NCBI GenBank assembly: GCA_020161835.1
Contig: JAIUNL010000009.1
Coordinates: 1-64,000, forward strand
Length of the DNA: 64,000 nt
Direction of reading: 5' to 3'
From: Bacteroidota bacterium
GTDB taxonomy: Bacteria; Bacteroidota; JABWAT01
Below, piece after piece: positions 35,892 through 45,218 of the stretch (position 1 is the first letter of the stretch; every line of letters begins with the position of its first letter). The position numbers and the translations under genes were made by a program. The notes beneath the pieces were generated by a model. It saw nothing but the letters and a program-made list of their open reading frames with translations, did not search any database and was not told the DNA's origin.

Positions 35892-37142
35892 TTAAATTAG
35901 ATTGGTTAGATTTTGTGCTTCAGCTTCAACTGTCGGCAAAATATTGTCGAGCTTATGACTGGAGGGTGCAGAAATTACAAACAGCAGATCACTGTTCGGT
36001 ATTGCTTTTACAATAATATATTTATTCTTAAATGACAGAACAACATGGTCAAGTGCGCCTGAGTACATGTTCTCACCAAGCGCAATCATGGCTGAAAGTG
36101 TACGGGCAATATTTTCACCAGACTGATCAATCTGCAACGATTCATCAGTTAATCTCCGGTCAATAACAAATCCATCAGGTGTCATGATAAACGCGGCATC
36201 GGCATTCGTCTTTTTGAGCATTCTTTCAAGCAGATTAGAAGTATCATTTGCCGGCTCCATGTTTGGAGTCATGTCCATATTTGTATCTACCGGACTAACC
36301 GGTGCAAGAGGAGCATCTTCAACAGCACTGGCTTTTACCGTTGTTCCAGACGGCGGTTGCCCAAAATCAAAATCAAAGTCATCATCACCCGAAACATTAT
36401 CCTGGCTTCCGTCATCAAGAACCTGAAGTGCTTCAATTAAAAGCTGTTCCCAGTGATCCAGAATCGTAACCTGGGTCGAAATTTCATTGATCATGTCAAA
36501 ACTGCCACCCTTCCAGCCGGCAATATTGAAAAAGGCTTCTTTTCCAACCATTCCGCTGGTCTCGGCGTGCACGATATCGCCTTTTTTGAAAACAATAATT
36601 CCGTCTTTTTGACCGTCGGCAACCTTGAGTGTACAGGTTATACGGCCAAGACAGTTCATCTGAACAACATCCATTAACTGAAGTGAACCGATATTTCCTT
36701 TAAAACTATCTTCAGAACCGGTCAATTCTTCTTTGAGGTTATTTGGCTTTATTTCCTGTTTTTTTGCAAAAAAATCAGAAATGGCTTTTTTCAGGACCTT
36801 AATATCAAATGGCTTTTCAATGTAATAAATGCTGCCACGCTTGCTTGCTTCCTGCTGCACTTCGGTTGAACCGTAGGCAGTCATGATAATAACGCCTGTC
36901 TCAGGATATCTTTCTTTGACTTCTTTAAGCAAATCAATACCAGACATTTCTGGCATTCGGATGTCAGTAATAACCAGGTCATATTTCTCGGTACTAAGCA
37001 TGGTAAGTGCCTGACTGGCTTTTACCGTATACGCAGTTTCAACACCAAGATCAGTGCTTTGAGCAAGGGTTTTACTTATTCCCCAGGCGATGGTTTCTTC
37101 ATCATCAACAATGAGAATTTTTTTCTTGGTGTCCAATTTCAA
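35892..37142 (-). CDS. Response regulator: REC + DUF4388 (PATAN) + roadblock domain
   Basis: 416 aa. REC domain 1-125 with acidic pocket D13-D14 (IVDDEE), phospho-acceptor D60 (ITDIRMPEMSG) and the conserved Lys in YIEKPFD. Residues about 145-250 are a DUF4388/PATAN domain (GNIGSLQLMDVVQM, GRITCTLKV, GDIVHAETSGMVGKEAFFNI). A linker rich in Asp and Pro (about 265-300) leads to a roadblock domain (about 305-416: LERMLKKTNADAAFIMTPDGFVIDR). No DNA-binding or enzyme output is present, so phosphorylation by CheA probably changes contacts with other roadblock proteins or the GTPase. It is the natural output of the pathway. Confidence 0.85.
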   Translation of the reverse strand: MKLDTKKKILIVDDEETIAWGISKTLAQSTDLGVETAYTVKASQALTMLSTEKYDLVITDIRMPEMSGIDLLKEVKERYPETGVIIMTAYGSTEVQQEASKRGSIYYIEKPFDIKVLKKAISDFFAKKQEIKPNNLKEELTGSEDSFKGNIGSLQLMDVVQMNCLGRITCTLKVADGQKDGIIVFKKGDIVHAETSGMVGKEAFFNIAGWKGGSFDMINEISTQVTILDHWEQLLIEALQVLDDGSQDNVSGDDDFDFDFGQPPSGTTVKASAVEDAPLAPVSPVDTNMDMTPNMEPANDTSNLLERMLKKTNADAAFIMTPDGFVIDRRLTDESLQIDQSGENIARTLSAMIALGENMYSGALDHVVLSFKNKYIIVKAIPNSDLLFVISAPSSHKLDNILPTVEAEAQNLTNLI

Positions 37143-37148
37143 TTTCCT

Positions 37149-37601
37149 TTAATTTTCAAGAGCATAAACAAGCAGCTTTTCAGTACTGACGGAAAAAACA
37201 AGCTGACCATCACTCTCAGTAAATCCGTTTAAAAAGGCTGGATCTAAACCGTTAAGATCCTGAATTTCTGGTTCAATTGGTTTAACGTCTTCTTCTTTGA
37301 CTTTTTTTATTCCTTCAATCGCGTCAACCCTAAACCCAAAAAAGTATCCGTCATAATTAATTATAACAACCGACTCATCAAGATTGGTATAGTAAATGTT
37401 ACTTCCTGTAAATCCAAGAGAATCAGCAAGTTTTATAATCGGGATCAGCTTATTTTCAAAAATAAACATCCCTTCAAACTTTTCTTTCAAAAGCGGAAAT
37501 GACCGTGACTGAAGGGTATCAACAACCCGGGCAACCCGTGAGATCGGAATTGTGAAACTTTGATCACTGATCCTGAAAATGAGGAGCTGAATTTCATCCA
37601 T
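37149..37601 (-). CDS. CheW-like adaptor (downstream copy)
   Basis: 150 aa, one CheW domain: LLIFRISDQSFTIPISRVARVV, PIIKLADSLGF, VVIINYDGYFFGFRVDAIEGI. CheW links receptor and CheA in signalling arrays. Overlaps the end of the next CheW gene by 8 bases. The two CheW proteins are not close copies, so they may serve different receptors or CheA surfaces. Confidence 0.85.
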   Translation of the reverse strand: MDEIQLLIFRISDQSFTIPISRVARVVDTLQSRSFPLLKEKFEGMFIFENKLIPIIKLADSLGFTGSNIYYTNLDESVVIINYDGYFFGFRVDAIEGIKKVKEEDVKPIEPEIQDLNGLDPAFLNGFTESDGQLVFSVSTEKLLVYALEN

Positions 37602-38076
37602 TTAGCTGTCTTTGTTCCTGTAAGCTATTAATTTCAACAATTTTTTGGAGATTAACAACTTCAAACCAGGGCTCTTCGGTTGTGATAATATGTGTAATTA
37701 CACCGTCAGGAAGCTTGAATACTTTGTCAGGAACTGGAAAAAGATCAGAAAATGAACCTACACCGTACACCCGGTCAACAATGATCCCATTTAACCGTGT
37801 ACCATCAGATTTCAGCACAATCAGTTTTTTCTCATCAGATTGATTTCCGATTTCTTCAGGAAAATAAAGCGACAAAAGATCGACGAGGTTAATCTTTGCC
37901 CGTGTATCACTTTGATCCTCAGATTCAGTACTACTGAGTACCAACATACTCTCTTCAAGATCTGCAATGGTACGAACAATATCTACCGGTGTAGCCAAAC
38001 GTTTGGATCCTACTTCAAAAACAAGCAATCTGTGATGGCCTTTTATTTGGGTAGGCGTAGATTTGAATAAACTCAT
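37594..38076 (-). CDS. CheW-like adaptor (upstream copy)
   Basis: 160 aa. HHRLLVFEVGSKRLATPVDIVRTI opens the CheW fold; INLVDLLSLYFP and LNGIIVDRVYGV follow. Its sequence is looser than the first copy (for example a long STESEDQSDT insert near the first subdomain). Four-base overlap with cheB. Confidence 0.8.
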   Translation of the reverse strand: MSLFKSTPTQIKGHHRLLVFEVGSKRLATPVDIVRTIADLEESMLVLSSTESEDQSDTRAKINLVDLLSLYFPEEIGNQSDEKKLIVLKSDGTRLNGIIVDRVYGVGSFSDLFPVPDKVFKLPDGVITHIITTEEPWFEVVNLQKIVEINSLQEQRQLNG

Positions 38077-39146
38077 AATTCTGCTTTTACCGCATAGTTT
38101 TTAAGAAAACGGGCAATATCCCGTGGTTGGAAAATATAATGGTGATATCCTCCGGCAATAACTGAATCTGGCATTGAACTCACATCTGTTGATGTCGGGT
38201 CCTGAACAATGACCAACCCTCCGGTTTGTCTCACAAGTTTTGCACCCTCAGTGCCATCTCTTCCTAATCCTGACAGAATCACCGCCGTAACACTTTTCCG
38301 GCAGCACAAGGCCACACTTTTAAAAAGAACGTCAATATTTGGCATGAACGGATAAAGATGCCGGGCCGGATCAGGCTGAAAAAAGAAATCCGGACCCAAA
38401 ATAAATTGTCTTCTGACGGGAGCAAGGTAAACACGGCCTGGTAAAAATGCCAGCCGGTCATGAATGATTTCAATTTGGACCGGACAGTGAACCTGAAGTT
38501 GTACCAAAAATCTTTCAAGAAAAATATGAGAAATATGTTGGGCTATAATCACTGAATAAGATGAAATCTGTGGTCCAATTCCTGCCAGTATATCAAGTAT
38601 AACTTTCGGACCACCCGTCGAAGCTCCGATCAATAAAACCGGGGCTGAAGTTTGCTTGACTGACAAATCAATCTGGAGAGCACTTTCGAGAATCTGATCA
38701 TCTTGACTTGGCAACTCATGAGAGACAGTCTGAATAAAATAGGATTCCAGAATTTCTTTACTGACATAACTTCCAATTCTGATATTTTCACGGAGAATAT
38801 CTTTCCCTTCCGGAAGGAAAAGTTCACTGGTGGTTAAAAGTCCAACCACAGGAAAGGAAGTATGCCAGTTCTCAGTATCCGAATAAAGAAATTCTTCAGT
38901 AACCAAAATGACAGGTTTTCTGAAGATCAGAAAACAATTTTTCAGAACTTTAAAAAGGTTACGGTCACCATCAGTATTTTCAAAGAACGCCAGTAAGACA
39001 TGAACAGATTCAACCTGTTCATCCTGAACAATCGAATCAAGATTATTCCAAAAACCGGCAATAATCAGGTCGGGTGAATCATTCAATGTATTTCTGATCC
39101 AGGAATCAAATCGTCCTGAAACAGAAATCACCCCAATTTTTATCAT
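38073..39146 (-). CDS. cheB: CheB-type methylesterase with a degenerate receiver domain
   Basis: 357 aa. The C-terminal esterase (about 168-350) has the full triad S176 (GASTGGP), H204 (AQHIS) and D297 (GRDGTEG), so it should demethylate or deamidate the MCP. The N-terminal 130 residues have the length and strand order of a receiver domain but lack the acidic pocket and the phospho-acceptor: LLAFFENTDGD stands where DxxMP is expected. Activity is therefore probably not switched by CheA phosphorylation in the standard way. Overlaps cheA by 4 bases. Confidence 0.85.
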   Translation of the reverse strand: MIKIGVISVSGRFDSWIRNTLNDSPDLIIAGFWNNLDSIVQDEQVESVHVLLAFFENTDGDRNLFKVLKNCFLIFRKPVILVTEEFLYSDTENWHTSFPVVGLLTTSELFLPEGKDILRENIRIGSYVSKEILESYFIQTVSHELPSQDDQILESALQIDLSVKQTSAPVLLIGASTGGPKVILDILAGIGPQISSYSVIIAQHISHIFLERFLVQLQVHCPVQIEIIHDRLAFLPGRVYLAPVRRQFILGPDFFFQPDPARHLYPFMPNIDVLFKSVALCCRKSVTAVILSGLGRDGTEGAKLVRQTGGLVIVQDPTSTDVSSMPDSVIAGGYHHYIFQPRDIARFLKNYAVKAEL

Positions 39147-42100
39147 TTACCAAGCAGGCTATGAATAGTATTCAACAATTCATCAACGTCAAATGGTTTA
39201 TTTAAAAATGCATTTGCACCTAATTCCAATCCACGCCGGCGGTGTTTTTCACCTGAACGTGCTGTCAGGATAACAATTGGAATTGAATTAAACTGTGATT
39301 TTGACCGCAGGGCACTGATCAGTTCATAACCATGCATCTTCGGCATTTCAAGGTCGGTCATAATCAGGTCATATTTGCTTTTTTCAGCCAAATCGTAGGC
39401 TTCTGCGCCATCCTGGGCGGTCACAACTTCATATTCTTCACGTTTCAGAAGTGATTCAACATATTTACGGATGGAAACTGAATCATCTGCGCAAAGAACT
39501 CTGATCCGGCCTCTGACTTTGGTTTTTTGTTGCTCTGGGCGTTTTGGTGCTTCTTCAGTTTCAACATCTTCCATCATGTACTCTGATGTATCCATTCTTG
39601 GTGATGAGCTGAAACTGCTTCTCAGTGCACCAACACCCGGTGTTTTTCCGCCTTGCCAGTATCTGAACAGGTACGAAACATCCAGAATTAAAATCACAGA
39701 TCCATCACCTAAAACAGTAGCACCCATTACACCCATTACATTTTTAAGGTGAGAACCAAGGGTTTTAACTACGATTTCTTCCTTGCCGATAAGTCTATCT
39801 ACCCGAATAGCAATTTTCTGGTCACTGTCTGATAAAATCACAACCGGGTATTTCAGTTTCATTGTTGCCGGATCTTCTTCAACCCCGATAACATGACTGA
39901 GGTGAATCAGCGGAATTGTCTGATCACGTACAGTAATTAATTCTTGCTCACCAATTCTCTGAATGTTTTCAAGAACAAGTTCCACAGTTTCATCAACTGA
40001 ACTCAGCGGAAATGCAAAAGTTCTGCCTGCAGCCTGAATCAGCAAGGACTGATTAATAGCAAGCGTAAGAGGCAAACGAATGGTAAAACAGGATCCTTTA
40101 CCGAGAGTAGATTTAACTGAAATGTTTCCCTTAAACTTGGTTACCACATTCTTGACCACGTCCATTCCAACGCCACGGCCTGAAAGTGAGGTCACCTTTT
40201 CAGCAGTTGAGAATCCTGGAATAAACATGAGTTCCATGGCTTCAGAATCAGTCATTGATTCTGCACGTTCAGGCGAAACAATCCGTTTATTGATTGCAGC
40301 TGCTTTCAGTCTCTGCGCATCAATACCATTTCCGTCATCTTCAACTTCCAAAACGACCTGATTTCCATCCTGATAGGCTCTCAATGTAATCAGTCCGGTC
40401 TCACTTTTTCCTTTATTTTTACGGTTTTCAGGAAGTTCAATTCCGTGTGACACTGCATTTCTCACGCAGTGCATAATCGGCTCAATAACTTCTTCCATTA
40501 CCGTTTTATCAAGACGGGTATCTTCACCTTCAATTTTCAGATCAACATCTTTACTTTCTTCACGGCCGATATCACGAATTGACCGCTGGAACCTGATAAA
40601 CATGTGCTTAACCGGCACCATCCGCATCGACATGATTTCAACGTTCAGTTCATTTGCAATGGTTGAAACTGACATGATGGACTGACGGAAAGCATCTGAG
40701 AACCCACGGATTTCAGAACTTAAATCTTCAAAGTTTGAAAGGTTGCTCTTCATATCCCTGAGGATAATATCCAGATCACTGAAACGGTCAAATTCTGTTT
40801 CAGCAAAATCCTGCAGAATTCCCTGTTCCTCAGAAGAGAAATATCCAGAAGCCGAATCAGTTGTTTTTCCGGCGAACTGAGATACTTTTTTCATGATTGA
40901 ATTCAGAAGCAGTTTTTCCTTCTGAAGTTTCAGAAGTGTGCCTTCCATAAATCCAAGCTGATTATTCATCCGGTTACGTGAAATCAAGAGTTCAGCAGCC
41001 AGATTGATGAGGTTATTCAGCGTTGTGATGTTGATACGAAGGGTCTGCTCGGCAACTACACCCTTTGGTCGTCCATCCTGCATTTGAGGTGCGCGTGATT
41101 CCTGTTGCTGAACTTCAGCTTTTTCACCGGCCGAAACTGGAACGATTTCCTTCACTGCAGGTTCAGAAGCCACAAACTGATCAGCAACAAACTCTTTACC
41201 TTCAGATTTGGCTTCCAGTTTCTTTAAATACTGAGCGAGACTAAAAATAGATTCTTCAAGTCCGGGAACTTCATCATGACCTTCTTCACGAAGAGTTGTA
41301 AGCATCAGAGACTGAATGTCAGTTCCCTTCAGCATAATGTCTATAAGATCACGGTCCGCTGGTATTTTTTCATCACGGAGAAGGGTGAAAACATCTTCCA
41401 TCTTGTGACCAAGTTTGCTCATATTTGCAAACTTCATCATTGCCGCAGAACCTTTTAGGGTGTGGGCAGATCTTAATATTCCATCAATGATTGAAATATT
41501 GCTCAGATCCTTTTCGAGTTCAAGAAGATCTCCGCTGATTTTCTGAATGTTTTCATCAGCTTCAATCAGAAATATCTGCTGAATTTCATTAAGTTCTTTT
41601 TTCTGTTTCCGGGCCTGGGCTTCAGTCTGAACTGGTTTTTCTTTTTCCACTGGCTTTATAGCCGGCTCAGGCAAACTGGTTGTTTCATCCTGAAGTTCCA
41701 GAAGGGTCTCAGCACTATCCTTGATTTCAAGTGTTTCTTCTTCAAGAAGTTCAGTCAGTTCATCCTGGATTTCAGTCAGTTCAGGTTCTTCTGTTAATTC
41801 AGTGACTTCTTCCGTTAAACTGATATTTTCAGATAAATCTTCAGAAATTTCAGAAAGTTCATCAGTGATTGCTTCTTCCTGAATGAGTTCTTCTGACTCA
41901 GACAAAGGTTCTTCTGCTACTTCTGAAAGTTCACTTATTTCTTCAGTAACGTCTTCAATCAGAGCTTCTTCATTTTCTTCGATTACTTCTTCGGCCGAAT
42001 CAACAAGTTCTTCTTCAACCGGTATTTCAATTTCTTCATCACTGACTTCTTCGGTCAATGCCTGTTCTGCTTCTTCAAGAACAGAATCATCCAATATTTC

Positions 42101-44818
42101 AGTTTCATCAGAAATCATTTCAGTTTCTGATTCAGGTTCGATGACTTCGGCAGCGGGTTCCTCTGATACAACTTCAGCGTCAGAATCAAGTTCTGGTTCA
42201 GTTTCTTCCTGAACAGATTCTGTTAATTTAGCTTCAGCGCCACCACCCATTTGTAAAAGTGATTCTTCAATATCTTCATCAGTCACCAAGTGAAGGGTTG
42301 ATGGAGTAAAGTGATCAGGTGCTTCAATGGTGCGTGTAAAAGTTTCAGGAACCTCTTCACCGGTAATTTCAGGATTTTCGGTTAGAAGCTGGTAAAGCTG
42401 ATCCGCAATTTCCATGCGGTGAGACATCATTTCTTCGTAGGCTTCTTTCTCACCACCATCAAATTTTGCATGCAGATAATCAACGTATTCAACGAAATCT
42501 TTTGCAATCTGAATATTTAAATGCTCTCTAAGCACTTCAACGGGATCTTTAAGAGAAAGGCTGAAATCAACAAACTGGTTTATTCCTGTGTTGTTTCCCT
42601 GAACGGAATTCAGTTTTTTAATGTCATGATAAATGATCTGAATTGCACGGAAATAATCTACCGATTCAGCACCAACTCTGCTTTCACCTTCATCAAATTC
42701 CTCTTCTGGAATTGAAATTGATTCATCATGGTCATTCAAATCAATTTCTGTCCGGGAACTCTCTGTTTGCAATTCTTCTGAAGGTTCACCAATAAAACTA
42801 TCTTCTTCAATTAGAACTTCAGCGTTTTCTTCCGTTACAAGTTCTTCTTCAGTCAGAACTTCAGAAACCTCATCAGAAATAGGTTCTTCATCATTAAGCT
42901 CTTTGGTGAAATCTTCTATGATTTCAGTTTTTTCTTCAACAGTATCAGATTCAGAACTGTTTTGGATGTCAAGTTCGTCACCATCAGAAAGAACCTGTTC
43001 AGTACTTTCAACGTTTTCTGCTTCTTCAATTAACTGTTCTTCTTCAATAATCTGTTCTTCAGAAAGGAGTTCTTCTCCCAATTCTTCAGGTAAACTAACA
43101 TCTTCAATTAACTCTTCGGTCAATTCGTTGCTGTCAACAAGCTCGTCCTGAACTGTTTCAGAAACAATTTTATCCTCAACTAAAGAATCGGAAATGATTT
43201 CTTCAGAATCTGGAATAATTTCACCGGAGTCTTCCTGAATCGAAGTTAAAGATTCAGATTCTAATGTTTCCTCATTTAAAACTGTTTCATCATTGAGGTC
43301 CGAACTGTATTCATCAAGTTCACCCTGTGTTTGAGAAAACAAAATCTCTGTAAATAATTCAAAAACCCGGTTTGCAATCTGATCGGTTTGCTGAGAAACC
43401 AGATCACGGTCAAATACCGGATTCTGATCAGTTGCTTCAAGAAAATCAATAAATTCCTGATATTCAGGCAATGAACTTACATCCCGGAAGGAAGGAACAG
43501 GATTTGGCATTGCCGATAACTCTGATAACCCCTGATGGATGATTGCATAATTTGGCTTTTCGGTGAGATTATCTTCCCATGATACCAAAATCTGTCTGAG
43601 AATCCATGCCATATTATCCTGGGGTGCAGCAACAGATTCAGTCTCTTCACCTGACAGACCTTCAAAAAGCTCAGTTTCTTCAACTTGTGAGACTTCTTCC
43701 GGAATCAAATCTGAGTTAATACTTTCATCTTCTTCCTGAAGCCCGTCAACCGATTCAGTCATTTCACTGAATTCTTCCACATTAGTTTCCGTTAGCCCGG
43801 CTGACAATTCTTCACCTGGTTCTTCAAAACTCAATGACTCTGAAGGTTCAGGGGTTTCACTGACTTCATCTTCCACGAGTGTTGAGTCTTCCGTCTCAAC
43901 GAAATTGCCTGCAACTTCCGGTAAAGCGTCCTCATGGATAAGTTCTTCGATTACCAGATCGCCTTCTTCTTCATGGAAAGAAATTTCAGAAAGTTCTTCA
44001 GTAAGAGGTGTTGAGGGTTGTACTGGTTCTTCAATATCAGAACCAATCCCAAGTTCCTCAGAAAGATTTGTGGTTGCGTGTTTGTTAAAATCTTCCTCAA
44101 AAGTTGGATCAGAATGTAGAAGCGGCAAACCAGTCAACTCTCCGGTTACTGGTTTGAAAAGGGAGGAAAGACTAAAACCAAATTCAAGCTTAGAAGCAGT
44201 TGTTTTGAGTTCACCTGTCTGTTTTACCTGTACTGTTTTGGCTTCAGTAGTTGGGGTGATCTCATATTTAGCTGAGATTTCGCCATTTTCAGCAGCTTTA
44301 TCTTCAAAAAGATCACTGAGCATGGTTTCAGGATCTTGGGCTAAACCGGTTTCGGGCTGTAGAATAATGTCAGAATCAGTTTTTACAATTGTTGGCTGTT
44401 CGGTTAAATCAGGGACAGGTGAGTTGAGCCCTGCCCATTTATACAGATCAGAAAGCTCACTTTCATTTTGAATATCATGTATGCTCGTAATCAGGTAACC
44501 GGTTGTTTCCTTGATTTGAGAAGCAAGTTGCTCATATTTTTCATCAAACGGATTTTCAGGATTAAATTCTGAAGGAAGTGAGGTTAAAAATTGGAAAAAT
44601 TCATTAAATACTGAACTGGAAACAGGCGGAAGCGATTGCCCTGAAAAACTCTGGGCTTTTCTAAGAATAGAAACAAGAAGATTGACACGGTCACTTCCAT
44701 CATGGCTTGTTTCAACCTGATTTACAAGAGACTGGACAAATTTACTCACCGCATCATCAACGGTTTCCTGTCTGGAATTCAGATTTCCAAGCAGATTAAT
44801 TTTTTTCCAGTTACGCAT
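39143..44818 (-). CDS. cheA: Giant hybrid CheA histidine kinase with acidic linkers and three N-terminal helical modules
   Basis: 1891 aa. From about residue 1075 it is a normal hybrid CheA: Hpt with H1119 (RSAHTLKGSA), dimerisation helices (about 1255-1400), ATPase with N1454 (VRNAVSHG), DDGNGID (1494-1500) and GRGVGMD (1547-1553), CheW-like domain (about 1585-1725), and a C-terminal REC with D1822 (MTDLEMP). The first 1070 residues are unusual: three predicted helical modules at about 20-128, 401-500 and 719-818, separated by linkers made mostly of Glu, Asp, Ser and Thr (about 250-395, 500-715, 860-1050). There is only one classical phospho-acceptor His, unlike ChpA with many Hpt domains. 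Overlaps the stand-alone hpt gene by 8 bases. Confidence 0.92.
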   Translation of the reverse strand: MRNWKKINLLGNLNSRQETVDDAVSKFVQSLVNQVETSHDGSDRVNLLVSILRKAQSFSGQSLPPVSSSVFNEFFQFLTSLPSEFNPENPFDEKYEQLASQIKETTGYLITSIHDIQNESELSDLYKWAGLNSPVPDLTEQPTIVKTDSDIILQPETGLAQDPETMLSDLFEDKAAENGEISAKYEITPTTEAKTVQVKQTGELKTTASKLEFGFSLSSLFKPVTGELTGLPLLHSDPTFEEDFNKHATTNLSEELGIGSDIEEPVQPSTPLTEELSEISFHEEEGDLVIEELIHEDALPEVAGNFVETEDSTLVEDEVSETPEPSESLSFEEPGEELSAGLTETNVEEFSEMTESVDGLQEEDESINSDLIPEEVSQVEETELFEGLSGEETESVAAPQDNMAWILRQILVSWEDNLTEKPNYAIIHQGLSELSAMPNPVPSFRDVSSLPEYQEFIDFLEATDQNPVFDRDLVSQQTDQIANRVFELFTEILFSQTQGELDEYSSDLNDETVLNEETLESESLTSIQEDSGEIIPDSEEIISDSLVEDKIVSETVQDELVDSNELTEELIEDVSLPEELGEELLSEEQIIEEEQLIEEAENVESTEQVLSDGDELDIQNSSESDTVEEKTEIIEDFTKELNDEEPISDEVSEVLTEEELVTEENAEVLIEEDSFIGEPSEELQTESSRTEIDLNDHDESISIPEEEFDEGESRVGAESVDYFRAIQIIYHDIKKLNSVQGNNTGINQFVDFSLSLKDPVEVLREHLNIQIAKDFVEYVDYLHAKFDGGEKEAYEEMMSHRMEIADQLYQLLTENPEITGEEVPETFTRTIEAPDHFTPSTLHLVTDEDIEESLLQMGGGAEAKLTESVQEETEPELDSDAEVVSEEPAAEVIEPESETEMISDETEILDDSVLEEAEQALTEEVSDEEIEIPVEEELVDSAEEVIEENEEALIEDVTEEISELSEVAEEPLSESEELIQEEAITDELSEISEDLSENISLTEEVTELTEEPELTEIQDELTELLEEETLEIKDSAETLLELQDETTSLPEPAIKPVEKEKPVQTEAQARKQKKELNEIQQIFLIEADENIQKISGDLLELEKDLSNISIIDGILRSAHTLKGSAAMMKFANMSKLGHKMEDVFTLLRDEKIPADRDLIDIMLKGTDIQSLMLTTLREEGHDEVPGLEESIFSLAQYLKKLEAKSEGKEFVADQFVASEPAVKEIVPVSAGEKAEVQQQESRAPQMQDGRPKGVVAEQTLRINITTLNNLINLAAELLISRNRMNNQLGFMEGTLLKLQKEKLLLNSIMKKVSQFAGKTTDSASGYFSSEEQGILQDFAETEFDRFSDLDIILRDMKSNLSNFEDLSSEIRGFSDAFRQSIMSVSTIANELNVEIMSMRMVPVKHMFIRFQRSIRDIGREESKDVDLKIEGEDTRLDKTVMEEVIEPIMHCVRNAVSHGIELPENRKNKGKSETGLITLRAYQDGNQVVLEVEDDGNGIDAQRLKAAAINKRIVSPERAESMTDSEAMELMFIPGFSTAEKVTSLSGRGVGMDVVKNVVTKFKGNISVKSTLGKGSCFTIRLPLTLAINQSLLIQAAGRTFAFPLSSVDETVELVLENIQRIGEQELITVRDQTIPLIHLSHVIGVEEDPATMKLKYPVVILSDSDQKIAIRVDRLIGKEEIVVKTLGSHLKNVMGVMGATVLGDGSVILILDVSYLFRYWQGGKTPGVGALRSSFSSSPRMDTSEYMMEDVETEEAPKRPEQQKTKVRGRIRVLCADDSVSIRKYVESLLKREEYEVVTAQDGAEAYDLAEKSKYDLIMTDLEMPKMHGYELISALRSKSQFNSIPIVILTARSGEKHRRRGLELGANAFLNKPFDVDELLNTIHSLLGK

Positions 44819-45215
44819 TTTGGACTTCCAATTTTGAAATGATCCGGTCGTATTTTCCGGCGATATCTTTCAGAATGATGGCCTCATTCAACTCGCCTAC
44901 AGTAATGTTTCTGATAAACTTGTGAACAATTCCAGTTGCTTCAACAATAAACACTTTCACATCATTGTCGAACGGCAGTTTTTCCTGAACCAGTTCATAT
45001 AAAACCCGTTCGAGAAACCTGGAAACGTGGCTGGTATTCATAAACCCAACCATTGCCGCAGCCCCTTTTATAGTGTGGGCATGTACATGCATGTCGTTAA
45101 AAACGGTTTGTGATGGTTTTCCATCCAGCAAAGAAAGACTAAGTTCCAAATCACGGGCATGTTCTGAACCCTCAACAAGAAACAACTCCATAATATCAAC
45201 TTTAGAGAGGCTCAC
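44811..45215 (-). CDS. Stand-alone Hpt phosphotransfer protein
   Basis: 134 aa, a single four-helix Hpt domain: LFLVEGSEHARDLELSLSLL, then the phospho-acceptor motif HAHTIKGAAAMVGF, then RFLERVLYELVQE. It resembles the Hpt of CheA in sequence more than it does YojN/RcsD types, so it may have split from a longer kinase. It can shuttle phosphate between the CheA REC domain and the REC-PATAN-roadblock protein. It begins 3 bases after cheR ends. Confidence 0.85.
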   Translation of the reverse strand: MSLSKVDIMELFLVEGSEHARDLELSLSLLDGKPSQTVFNDMHVHAHTIKGAAAMVGFMNTSHVSRFLERVLYELVQEKLPFDNDVKVFIVEATGIVHKFIRNITVGELNEAIILKDIAGKYDRIISKLEVQNA

Positions 45216-45218
45216 AAC

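Noticed and set aside
41883..43151. Serine-rich plus-strand open frames opposite cheA
   Set aside because: GAA/GAG-rich acidic linker on the minus strand reads as TTC/TCT (Ser/Phe) on the other strand; no independent gene signal.
44811..45215. Stand-alone Hpt as a sequencing artefact that split cheA
   Set aside because: cheA has its own complete Hpt at about 1075-1190 and an independent N-terminus, and the small gene has its own start and stop.
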